Assembly: GCA_032358255.1 (NCBI GenBank)
Contig: JAULBX010021964.1
Location: 1 to 64,000 of the forward strand
Length of the DNA stretch: 64,000 nt
Source: Heterotrichella gracilis
Lineage: Eukaryota > Sar > Xanthophyceae > Tribonematales > Xanthonemataceae
Direction: 5' to 3'
Of the stretch, positions 1-10,357 are shown piece by piece (the first letter of the stretch is position 1; each line of letters opens with the position of its first letter). The position numbers and the translations under genes were made by a program. Under the pieces are notes generated by a model, which worked only from the letters and a program-made list of their open reading frames with translations, searched no databases and was not told the DNA's origin.

Positions 1-240
1 AGATTTCTCATGCTGACTAAATTCACTGAAACAAGTTTCAGGCATCTTCATTAGTCTCAAACTGTCAACTCCCCAAGCCAACAATTGGAAAATGTTAGCG
101 GCTGGGTCAAATGTATTACATTACATAAAGTGTATCCCCACCTTGACAAATACCTTGTCCTTATACAGACTATGTTTGTAATACCCAACCTCTCCAATGA
201 TAATGACTTCAATAAATTCTGACCCCTCTCCCCCATCCCA
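1..240. other. Unassigned sequence before the first gene
   Basis: I see no gene here. The frame of the first exon is closed by a TGA at 220-222, so the downstream gene either starts at the ATG at 241 or has an upstream exon that I cannot recognise. Confidence 0.4.
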
Positions 241-3200
241 ATGGACCAGTTTGCATCACTGGCGGCCTCCCCGGGGCACCCCGGGGGGGGCGAAACGCAC
301 GAGGAGGTGGAGGGGGTGTTCAGGGTGTATGCGCAGCTGCAGCAGGAACCCACCAACACGCATTTGCTGACCAAGGTGGCGTGTTATGAGGCGAAACACG
401 GGAATGACACGCAGGCGCGCCAGCTGTTCCACCGGGCATCGGTCATCGAGTTCCAGAAGGCGGAGCGGCTGCGGGTGAGGCCTGGAAACCCTTGTGGAAA
501 CCCTGAAGGAGACCCAGTAGACACCCTGGACAGAAAAGCAAAACAATGCTTTGCACGGCAGCTGTTCGAGCAGGTGTCAAGGATTGCACTACGTGGAATC
601 CTTTTGAGCCGTCCACCCACCCACTTCACAAAAACACACACCTCCAACCCCCACCTGCTACCCACCCCCCACCCACCCTATCCCCCACGCAGGGCGGCCA
701 GTGGACCAACTTCACCCCAGAAACCCTCTCCGTGGTTTTCGGCAAGCTACCACCCTCCCCCTGGGAAAGCACCACTGGGGCTACGGAAGCCGAACCCCAG
801 CAGTCTGAATCCACATCCAACTCCACTGGGGACGGCGGCGCCAGCAGTGGGGATACGGCAACCACAGCAGGGGATGCGGAGCAAGCCACCACCACCAGCA
901 CCAGCACCAACATCAGCACCAGCAACTCCAGTGGGGATGGGGGGCACTTGGGTGGCGGGGAGGAAACGCCACCTGGCGAATCGGCAGGTGCCACCGGAGG
1001 GGATGCGGGACTTGAGCCGGGGACCTTTAGGCGGGACCCTAGCCAAAACCCTACTGAGGCGCCACAGCCATCACCAGAGCCCACCGCAGCAGCAGAACCC
1101 CTGGAATCCCCTGGGATCGAACCTGAAACTTCAGGGACAGAACGCACGGCATCGGGCATCGAACCCGGGACCTCTGGGATCGAGCCTGGGACCCCCGGGA
1201 TCGAGCCGGGGACCTCCGATCGCTTGAATGTGGCTGTTTTCACTGCATGGGCTCGTTTTGAGGAGAGCCATGGGCTGCTTGATAAGGCTGAAGAGCTGTA
1301 CAACACTGCGCTGCAGCTGGACGAAACCAACAACGTGGCGCTGCTGGTGAGAGCTGGGTTAACCCTAACTCTAAACCCTAAAGCCTCGCCTGTGCCCTCC
1401 ACCCCCCCGCCATGCTCGTACCCTAACACCCACACGAAAACCCTTGTGTAGGGCCTTGCCAAGCTCAGCCACACCACCGGGCGCCCCCACAAGTCCATGG
1501 CCCTCCTGTGGCCAACCCTGCACTAAAAGCCCTAAGAAAACCCTAACAGCTTCGTGAAAACCCTTGCGTAGGGCCTTGCCAAGCTCAGCCACACCACCGG
1601 GCGCCCCCACAAGTCCATGGCCCTCCTGCGGGCAAGCCTTCGCGCCAACCCACGCCACGTGCAGTCGTGGGCGGCCCTGGCGCAGCTGCAGTCTGCCATG
1701 GGTGCGCCCCACAAGGCGCGCAGGACGTATGAGGAGGGGGAGAAAGTGTGTGCGGCGCATGCGCCGCTGTACACCGCGTGGGCGCACCTGGAGGTGGGTA
1801 GGAGGTTGATTTGGTCTCCAAGGTGGATGCGCTTGGAGGTAGAGCTGGGTTTTGGGGTTTGGGTGGGGTTAAGGGTTGAGGGGTTTTGTGCGCGTTGTTT
1901 GGCGGCGGGGGTAGGGCTTTTGGGTAGAATGAATGAGGAGGGGGAGAAAGTGTGTGCTGCGCACGCGCCGCTTTACACCGCCTGGGCGCACCTGGAGGTA
2001 GTAGGACTTATGTTGTGCTTTTTGCTAGGTGTGGTACATCAGTGCACTGCACGCGCTGATACACCACCTGGGTGCACTTGGAGGCAGGGTTCAGGAGGGT
2101 TTCTTCTAGCCGGGGAACTACCATACCTCTTCACCATGCATCCACGCTCATTTGACACCCCACACCCACCAGCACCCACCGCCCGCAGGCCAAGTGCCGC
2201 AACATCCACCGGGCCCGCACCCTCTACCAGTCCGCGCTCTCCACCTCCCCCACCCACCTCCCCGCCATGCTGGGCCTGGCTCAGCTTGAGGCCAGGGGGG
2301 GTAATCGAGCCGAGGCGCTGAAGCGGTACCAGCAGGCGTTGGAGATTGATGGTGGCAACGTGTTTGTCATGCATTCGCTGGCGCAGCTGTATTTGAAGGA
2401 GAACGATACGGACCAGGCGGGGGTGTGGGTGTCAAAGGTGCGTGGGGGCATGGATAGGTTGTCGGGCTGAAAACCCCAGCAAAACCCTAGGAAAGCCCTA
2501 CACAGAGATGCGATAATATGCCACCAGAACTCGACATTGTGCAATGGGTTCTTGCATCTTCGGCAAGGGCTTACAAAGACTTTGCGAGCCATTAGCCATG
2601 AAACGTCAATCGCACACCCTGCCTGCAGGTCCTGGCCATTGACTCTCACAGCGGCTATACCTTAACCCTCACCCTAATCATTAAACCCCAAACCCGGGAC
2701 CCTAAAACCCAGCCTTCTGCAGGTCCTTGCCATCGACCCCCACAACGGCTACGCCCTACACACCCTGGGTCAGCTGTACGAGCGCCAGGGGTGCACCTCC
2801 GATGCGCAGCGATGCTACTCCTGGGGGGTGGCCTGCAGGGACAAGCGCGGCAGCCTGCTGAATTATGAAGGTTTGGCGCTGCTGCACGCTTTCTGGAGGG
2901 ACAGCCCAACGGTGAGTGGCATATGAAACCCTGCGTAAATCCCTAGCAAAACCTTAGCAAAACCCTAGGCAAATTCGTGTGCAAAACCGTTGCGGAAACC
3001 CTGGTGAAACCCTAGGCGCGATGGTCTTTTTGGGGGGCGGCCAGCTCCACTATGAGGGGTTGGCGCTGCTGCACGCATTCTGGAGAACCGCACTGATGTT
3101 ATGTGTGTGGTATGGTGAGTTTGGGATTTTGAGATGTGGTTGTTGTGCAGGTGCGCGCCACGTTTGCTGCTGGTGCCGCTCGCTGGCCCACCACCACCTC

Positions 3201-4788
3201 GCGCTACCTCAGGGAGTGGGCAATGTTCGAGAAGAGGGAAGGGGCCTTGCAGGTGAGACCCTAAACCCTTAACCATGTACCCTAAACCCTAAACTACAGG
3301 CCCTACACCCCAAACCAACATCCGCTACCTGAGTGAGTGGTTGATGTTTGAGGAGAGGGAGGGGGCGCTGCAGGTGAGATGCGCTCGGGGAAAGGACAGA
3401 GTGTGCATGACCTACAGGTGCCTTCTAAAAACAACAATTGTTTATTTCACTGAGTTGAAGGATTGCAATTCTTCTCGTGTAACTGCATCCATGTCCTTGT
3501 TGTTCCAACGCAAGCGCTGCAAAAGTGTCTGTATAGCAATGTCAATCCCGGTTATTTGTGTGCAATCCCCAGGCCGCGGCTACGCTGTTCGAGCAGGCCG
3601 CCGCACTCGACCCCTCCGACCAGCGCACCTGGTTCCACGCGGGCTTGCTGGAGCGCAGGCGCAAGCGCTACCCCGCCGCGCGCGCCATGCTGAAAAAGGC
3701 GGCCTCGCTGAGCCCCCGCAACCCGCACGTGTGGCAGGCGTGGGCGGTGATGGAGCGGGAGGCGGGGCTGGTGCACGAGGCGCGGAGCCTGTTCAAGCAG
3801 GGCGTGGCGCACAACCCCAGGTGAGGGATCTGGGGCTTTCCTTCGGTGGGTTTGGGGTGGGTCAAAACTAGATTTGGTGTGTTTTTGGTTGTTAGTTGTG
3901 GCGGGTTTGGGCTGTGATGGAGCGGGAGGCGGGGCTGGCGCACGAGGCCAGGACCCCTGTTCAAGCAGGGCGTGGCGCACAACCCTAGGTGAGGGTTGGG
4001 GGCTCTTTATCAGTGGCTTTGAGGGGAAAATGAGTGTGTTGGTTGGGTCATGTTGTGGCCGTGGCGTACAACCCCAGGTGAGGGTTCTGGGGCTTTCTTC
4101 GTGTGGGTTTCTGGTAGGAATGGTGTTTTTTTGGGGGTATTTTGGCTGTTTTTTGTGGTGGGTTTGGGCGGTGATGGAGCGGGAGGCAGGGCTGGTGCTT
4201 GAGGCGTGCAGCCTGTTCAAGCAGGGCGTGGCGCACAACCCTAGGTAAGGGTTTGGGTCTGCGGACAAGAATGTACAATAAGAGCTGTATGATTTGCGGT
4301 GGGGTTGGGATTGAAGAGCTTGTCCAAGCACGGCGTGGCTCACATCCCTAAGTTAGGGTGTTGTTGCCCTGCTTTGCATGCCCAATCCAGAACCATACTC
4401 GTGGATATCATCATACCCATTCATCCATGCCATCCCCCCTAACACATCCCCCTGCCCAAATACGCCCCGCTGTACATGGAATGGGCCCTGAAACCTAAAC
4501 CACAACCCTGAAACCCTAAACACATCCCCCCTGCCCAGGTACGCCCCGCTCTACATGGAGTGGGCGCTTTTCGAGGCGGCCGCGGGGGATGGCCGATTCG
4601 CTCGGAAACTGTTCAAAACCGGGGCCGCGCTGGATGACCCCCACTACCCCCTCATTGAGGCCTGGAGGAGGTTTGAGGAGGGGTTGGGGGAGGATGGGGA
4701 GGTGGAGGCTGTGCTGGCTGTGGAAAAGGGGCTGGGGGCCAGGGGAGGGGGCAGGGGTGGTGGTGGTGGCGGTGGTGGTGGGTGGTGA
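241..4788 (+). CDS. HAT/TPR helical-repeat protein, possibly an MBB1/HCF107-type plastid RNA factor
   Basis: Eight exons join in frame: 241-474, 693-1346, 1572-1793, 2189-2437, 2723-2911, 3151-3252, 3573-3820 and 4539-4788, about 715 residues. From exon 3 onward the protein is a run of TPR/HAT helix pairs, for example AWARFEESHGLLDKAEELY, NPHVWQAWAVMEREAGL and YAPLYMEWALFEAA. The W/A-rich spacing with 'W..W..ME' is typical of HAT repeats, which scaffold RNA-processing proteins. Exon 2 encodes a long Ser/Thr/Gly/Glu-rich linker with repeated GIEPGTS units. The C-terminus is a Gly run from a GGT microsatellite and may be a mis-called intron instead. In green algae, HAT/TPR proteins of this size include MBB1, a psbB mRNA maturation factor, but this assignment is inference from repeat type and length. 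The start ATG at 241 is the first in the frame. Introns hold at least nine exon echoes. Confidence 0.72.
1441..1508 (+). repeat. Upstream echo of HAT-gene exon 3
   Basis: This is a nearly perfect copy, offset by exactly 120 bp, of the acceptor and first ~57 bases of exon 3 (1561-1628). It retains its own TAG acceptor. Identity breaks off abruptly after the CTCCTG. Confidence 0.9.
1926..2085 (+). repeat. Downstream echoes of HAT-gene exon 3
   Basis: Positions 1931-1996 repeat the exon 3 3' end (1733-1796) including its GAG|GT donor, with a few substitutions. A much weaker third copy lies at about 2040-2085 (TGCACTTGGAGG). Confidence 0.85.
2619..2665 (+). repeat. Upstream echo of HAT-gene exon 5
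   Basis: It repeats the CTGCAG acceptor and the first codons of exon 5 (V-L-A-I-D), about 105 bases before the real acceptor at 2721-2722. Confidence 0.8.
3046..3376 (+). repeat. Echoes of HAT-gene exons 5 and 6
   Basis: Positions 3046-3095 repeat the end of exon 5 (tyrosine-glutamate-glycine-leucine stretch) without a donor. Positions 3316-3376 repeat the last ~58 bases of exon 6 with an intact CAG|GTGAGA donor and are preceded by CCCTAAA filler. Confidence 0.85.
3893..4352 (+). repeat. Four-step echo ladder of HAT-gene exon 7
   Basis: Four copies of the exon 7 3' end follow the true donor at 3821: 3893-3990, 4058-4084, 4153-4250 and 4306-4352. The first three keep AG|GTRAGG donors, and the first and third retain about 90 bases of exon sequence. 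A short echo of the following exon 8 acceptor side lies at 4449-4485. Confidence 0.92.
4754..4788 (+). repeat. GGT microsatellite at the 3' end of the HAT gene
   Basis: A run of GGT/GGC trinucleotides encodes the terminal glycines in the predicted frame. Confidence 0.8.
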
Positions 4789-6237
4789 TGTTGGGAAGGG
4801 TGGGTGGGTGGGTGTTTGCCTGTGTGCGTGCCAATTTGGGGGTGCGCTGCGGGATGGTTGGGTTAACGGGTTAGGGGTTAGGGTTTTGTGGGGTTTAACG
4901 GTGTGACTAGCCAGTAACGTTGCCCTTTGTTGAGCAGGACCGTTGGCAAATATTTTATGAGCAGTTGCTTTACCGGCCAAGGCTGTTTTCGGGAACCGCC
5001 TGTGACACCAGCCCTCAACCTTGCACAGCCTTGGGTCACTCAATTGTCACCGCAAGAAAGAAAGAAAGAAACAAAACGCCCCCACACACGGCGGCAAACC
5101 ACAACCAGCAATGTTGAAAAACACAGACAAGCCGGGCAGCAACCGCAAAGCCCCCTACTCTTTGGGTTTGGGAAAGTAGGGTCACCTATGCACGCCGTGT
5201 CTTGGAATGCAGTTACATGGAGGAACGAAGTTACATGGGAGTCATCATAGCCTGTACTATAGGGGTTGAGCAGTGCGCCAATCACTTGCAGTCAGCCGGG
5301 TTATGTAACGAGCATGGCGCCGGCCATCCAGGTCTGTTCCACTAAGTGCACCTTTGCCTGCTAGGTGACAGGCCCTACCTGAAGTACCTGCTAGCATCTG
5401 CAACGCCACCCACGACTTCCCCAGTTTCAGCTTATTAGTGAATGGTGCGGTAAGTTTCGTAAAGCTGTGGGCAAACTCCGTTCCGTTTCTGGAGTGTAAA
5501 ACACGCTGGGCTAGATGTGTGAGGCAGTACTGATCGATGGCTATCACTGATAATACTTCCAATATATTAGTATAACATGGTGCCAGCTGGCGATGCGCGC
5601 TGCGGGGCGTATGTTGCAGTGTCCTTAATAAAACAGACATATATGCTGTAGCAAGTGCGTGTGCGCAGAGGTGGCCACTGTTGTCGACCCGTCAGGCAAT
5701 ATACCACCCTAGGCGCATGCAGGGTCCACTTGCATGCATGCATCTGGCGCGCACTGGACAGACTCGTAACTGGTAACACAGTTGAGGCGCAAGTGCCCAA
5801 TCGTCCCCTGTAGCAAGACAACCGTCTCAGTAAGGTAAACACTGTTATTGCAGGGCCTCTATGCTATATTCGTGGCACAAGACAATGCATGCGTTTGATG
5901 CTGTAGCTCCACTCCTCCCCTGCTGCCACCTTCGTAGTAAAGCTTCAAGTACCTGAGGTATGGTGTCCTCACGCCTGACCGGACAACACTCGTCGCGCGC
6001 AGCGAAAGGAAAGAGCCTCTACGATACGGTACCCCTTACGCGCCTCGCAAACCCTAGCCTGCTCCCCGTCACGTCGGACCTTTCTCGAGGAGGGGAGGCA
6101 GTTTGCATCTTATACACCACCTGGGTTTCGAAACTCCTTTTTCGAAAACATCAAGAGGGCACGCACGCTTGCTAGCAGCTAGTTCGTTGGCACTTTGAAA
6201 CCACTGGTAGCTGTGTTACCGTCTAGGGTCTAGCAAT
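4789..6237. other. Intergenic stretch with a dispersed repeat; no gene seen
   Basis: The stretch contains the first copy of an inverted dispersed repeat (5041-5145) with a GAAA microsatellite. Its right part (about 5728-5890) matches 9660-9800 upstream of the second F-box gene, so the F-box tandem duplication includes upstream DNA. No other coding signal was found. Confidence 0.6.
5041..5145 (+). repeat. Dispersed repeat, copy 1 (inverted mate at 14158-14262)
   Basis: About 105 bases match the reverse complement of 14158-14262 at roughly nine bases in ten by eye. The shared core is a purine-rich GAAA tract, then CGCCCCCACACACGGCGGC, then AACCAGCAATGTTGAAAAAC. A partial copy (AAGAAAGAAACAAAAC plus CCCCCACA) is at 9268-9300. 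Confidence 0.85.
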
Positions 6238-8946
6238 ATGCTGCCGCAACAGGGGGTGCCATCAGGGCAGGCCCCCCAGAGACAGGCAACCAACTGGAGG
6301 ACTTGGCACAGCGAGCAGGACAACCCCACCAGGAAGAACCTTATCAACCAGATGTAAGATGGAGCACTGTAGACTTGCATCCTGTCCGTTTTCGGTGCCC
6401 ATTGACCGTCTGCTGGACGCTGAACGCTGTGTTTCCCTGTGCTCAGCTTCCTTCTGTTCCACCAAAAGAAGCCCAATGTGGCGCAAGAGTGGCAAGACCA
6501 GCTGCCGGACTTCATAAAAAGGCTCGAAGAGGCTTTGTACAAGACTGCCAAGTCTCGGGTGCGGCTCCTGCTTGTTTTCATGGCTATAACCCTCGCCTTT
6601 TTTGTCTGCACCCAGTGCTGATTGGTGTTGTTACTGGGTACACAGGACGAGTATGGAGACGCAGGAACGCTTGAGCTGCGGCTTCAGAAGGTCGCTAGGC
6701 AAATGGTGTCTCGACACACCTCTCAGCAGCAACCCCGGCCTGCTGGGGGGACCACCATCGCGTGCCTCCCCGCTGCCGTGCTACAGAACGTCCTAGCACG
6801 GCTCCAGCTGCAAGAGCAAGTCCAGGCACAGTTGGCCTGCAAGGCTTGGAGGGAGGCCCTGGATGAGACCTCCCTGGTGTGGGAGAGGGTCTGGTTTGAA
6901 AACACCCACTGGGCCTATGAAGATCCCAAGTGGGCTGGTTTTGCAGCCTGGATGGGCCCCCGCCTGGCTTCCGCTAGCCGTGTGGGGTTGGGCATTCCTT
7001 ACAATCTGGGGGAGGAACGGCGGTTGCTGCGGAGTGCGTGGTTCCTGGCCTGCCTCAACCCGCTGCGGGTGGAGATGCTGCACCTGTACGGTGACCTTCG
7101 GGTGATGGACGTCCCTGCGATCCAGTCCTTGAGCAAGTTCACTGGACTCACCACCCTGGAGGTAGGCTGAGGTTGAGGGTTCACATGTTCATCCCTGAGG
7201 TTAACTCAACACATTCATGATCCCCAGTACAGTGGCCTGATTAGCAGCCAGCCTTGCACATGAATGAGGCGTCCATTTCCTTGGTCCTGGCTTTGCTTCC
7301 ACTCTTTCCATATGGAAATCAAGAAAGGAAAAGAGGGGGAATATGCTGCTTTTGTCTCTCTTCTCAGCATCCTTAAACATGTTCCTGCCCATTCATGAAG
7401 GTCGACATGACCGAAGGAGCCAATCTGCGCTTCCTGGCAGCGCTCACCAAGCTGACCAGCCTGCGTCTGACCCTCGATACCAACGACAAGGGGGGTGCTT
7501 TCCCGCTGCCCCTCAACCTCCGGGAGCTGGAGCTGCGCCTGGATGTGGAGGACCCAGATGCTGAGCCGGTGGCCATGGCGGCGTCTATGCCCGCCTCTAT
7601 GCTTCCGGAAATCAACCGACTCACATCCCTCACGCACCTGGTGCTGACTGTGCATAGGGATAACCTTCGGCTGGACCTCTCGGGGTGCGCTTCCCTGCAG
7701 ACATTGACTATCAGGTGAGCCCTATAGGGTTTAGGGTTTAGGTATGATTTATTTGCTCCTGTCAACCCAATCTCCAGTAGCCATCATCAATGGCACTAGC
7801 TCCCCGGAATTAATCTGGCTGCATTGCTAAAATCGCATGTAACTAACTGATCAATTCCGTCCCATTATCCCAGTTGTGCAGGGCATGTGGTGCTGCCACG
7901 TGGCGGGCTGCCACCCTCCCTGCAGCGCCTCATGATCAGGGAAGGCTTGAGCATCACAACGGAGGGTGGCAGCCTACCAGCATCACTACACACGCTGCGT
8001 GGCGAAGATGCCGCCTACTCTGGGCCATGGCCATGGAACTGCGGGGCGACACAGCTGCAGGTAGGGGTTAGGGATTAGGGTTTTGAATTTAGCCCCATGG
8101 CGTGGAACTGCGGGGCAACACAGCTGCAGGTAATTGTTTAGGGTTCAGGCCATAGCTGCAGTAAGTGTCATGTGGCTATGCTTTGATGGTGGGTGTGCCT
8201 GTGGTGATCATGCATGTTCATCTGGGCAAGCAACCCTGTTTGTTTTAAAGTGCTGTTTTGTTGTGTGCCGCAAACCTTGTATGGGGGCGTTGTACATCTC
8301 TCATAATTTCACGACCGTATCTGGCAATTTTGTTTTAGAATTCCCATGCTTTTGGTGCAATACGCATGCTCTGAAAGCATAAATCCTAAACCCTAAAGGG
8401 TTCTCGAACCCATGACTTACCATGCTCGTTGGATGGAGAAGGAGTGTACCGGATCAGTATACCATACCTCAAGATTCCTACTCGCACCAAGTCCTTTTGC
8501 TGCGATTACAGGTGCTGAGTATGGTTCTGTCCAGGAAGGAGCAGTATGGGCAGCTGCTGGCGGGCCTGGTGCATTTGCCCCAACTGGAGCACCTCTGCGT
8601 GAACTTTGCGGAACCCCAAAGACATGATCAGCACCCGAGCCTGGTGTCATTAGAGCTGCCCTGGCTGCCCAGCCTGCGTGAGTTTGCCTGGCGATCAAAG
8701 CAACCCATGGCGCTGCGCCTGCCCAGCTCCCCTGATGCTTGGCTGGATTTGGAGTCTACTCAGCGAGGAGGGGGGGGGAGTGGGTACTATGGGGGTGGCG
8801 GTGCGTGGTACCAGTGGAGGCGGGGGCCTGGGGGCGGCTTCGGCCTTGCTGCTCGGGATGGGTATGGGGACCTCAACTTTGGGTTGCCGATGTCGATAAA
8901 AGAGTGGTTTTTGCCCAGCATGCATGACAACTTTTTGCGCTCCTGA
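6238..8946 (+). CDS. KIX-domain / F-box / leucine-rich-repeat fusion protein
   Basis: Six exons join in frame: 6238-6353, 6447-6558, 6646-7161, 7401-7714, 7874-8060 and 8512-8946, about 559 residues. Residues ~19-100 look like a KIX domain of the Mediator MED15 type: NWRTW, a basic helix, QEWQDQLPDFIKRLEEALY, then DEY and TLELRLQKVARQM. Exon 3 reads without interruption from the third KIX helix into an F-box (residues ~115-160; LPAAVLQNVLARL then ACKAWREAL and a Trp), followed by leucine-rich segments such as LTKLTSLRL and INRLTSLTHLVL. F-box proteins recruit substrates to SCF ubiquitin ligases; KIX domains bind activation domains of transcription factors. A protein with both could target transcription regulators for ubiquitination, which is inference. 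The paralogue downstream lacks the KIX part. Introns are phase-conserved between the two copies. Confidence 0.8.
8094..8136 (+). repeat. Downstream echo of first F-box gene exon 5
   Basis: It repeats the exon end (CATGG..TGGAACTGCGGGGC..ACACAGCTGCAG) with an intact CAG|GTAATT donor, 34 bases after the real donor and separated from it by a TTAGGG-like filler. Confidence 0.9.
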
Positions 8947-10357
8947 GGGCACTGACAGCCACAGGGATGTGTCAACGTGCTATGTGGAAGTGACTGGTAA
9001 TAGCCCAAGCTGATGTTGTAGTTAAATACACACTTTGCAGAAATGGCTTCTGAAGCATAGTCTGTTGCTGTGCCATCCTGTGCAAACTTGTTTCTCAATA
9101 TATTATATTGTTTCTCAGTATATACCTCCCTGGTCTTCAGTAATCACAACACAAATCTAAGTAACCTAGCAGGAGACGAAAAAGAAGAAGAAAGAAAAAA
9201 AAGAAGTTGTGCAAGTCCTCTGGCCTTCCTAGCAGGACTCCTGGACATATGCAGCCTGACATCCAAGAAATAAGAAAGAAACAAAACTCGGCCCCCACAA
9301 AACAGGGTCCCAGGTGCACATATGTATGGCAACGCTTTGTATGGTGGGCCCTGTGGTGTACATTAAGGGGCTACAGTACCCCTACGTGAATTTTGCCAAC
9401 TGCTTTGGCGTATGTCAATGGGGAAGGGGGGCCAACACCTCAGCCCTTGGCTATTGAGGGGTTTATAATTAAGCTAGGGTTTAGGGTTGACCATATCGCG
9501 CTCGAGATAAGATAGCGTTTGCTTGCCAGTTGCCGCAAACTTTGCGCAATATACCGTAGCACTGAGAACGCAGACGTATATGCTACAACGAAACTCGCGT
9601 TGTTGTTGTTACCCTGCAGGCAAGATACCATCGAGGCACGGGCCCTTGAAACTCGTGCCCACTTGCATGCATCTGGCGTGCATCGGACAGGCTCGTAACT
9701 GGTAACGCAGTTAAGGCGCAACCGCCCTACGGTCATAAATTTGGCAGACACCCGTCGCGGTAAGGTAAAAATTGGTATTTCAGGGCTTGGTGTCGTGTAC
9801 TGTGCGTGCACAAGCAGTTGCATGCTCAAGGCCCCAGTGTGCATGCATGCAACAGCCTGTAGTGGCATACAGACAGTCAGAGTTTAGCAAACAGTCTTTG
9901 CAATACAAGCTTACAACGTTTGCATTCCATTCCTGTTCTACAACGTGTGTACCGTCCCGTACGCGTGATGGTTGCGTCAAGCTGTGGGTGGGCGACCCCA
10001 TCGAGTAGGATTGCTGCCTAGTGTTCCCAGCATCACCAACTGGATGCACTGCAGTAGCTGTTCCTAGCAAGCACCATATTTTCACAAGACTTCGTGCTAA
10101 CATCCAGGAATTTCCAGTCAATCCCGTACAATGTAAAGCTTGAGTGGACCACCATGTACAGTGCAGAGCTTGAAAGAGTGACCTAACACCATTTTGCTGA
10201 CGTTCTGTGCGCCAAGGTCCGCGCGCCTTCTACCCAACACCAGCTCTCATTTCACACCGGTTTGGGTTTTGAACCGGCTTTTCGGTTGCACCACCTTTGC
10301 AGTCATACGCCAATTACTGATGTCAATGCCCGCCCTCCTGCTCCCAGGCACTACCCA
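8947..10357. other. Spacer between the two F-box paralogues
   Basis: No gene was seen. Positions 9660-9800 match 5728-5890, marking the upstream limit of the tandem duplication. A partial copy of the GAAA dispersed repeat is at 9268-9300. Confidence 0.5.

Noticed and set aside
626-1498. 290-residue open frame on the minus strand
   Set aside because: It lies antisense to the GC-rich linker exon of the HAT gene and is serine/valine-rich low complexity; the plus strand has matching splice sites and TPR motifs.
4919-5000. Further C-terminal exon of the HAT gene (DRWQIFYEQLLYRPRLF)
   Set aside because: There is a GAGCAG acceptor and the peptide looks helical, but I found no convincing donor before the glycine run, so it was not joined.
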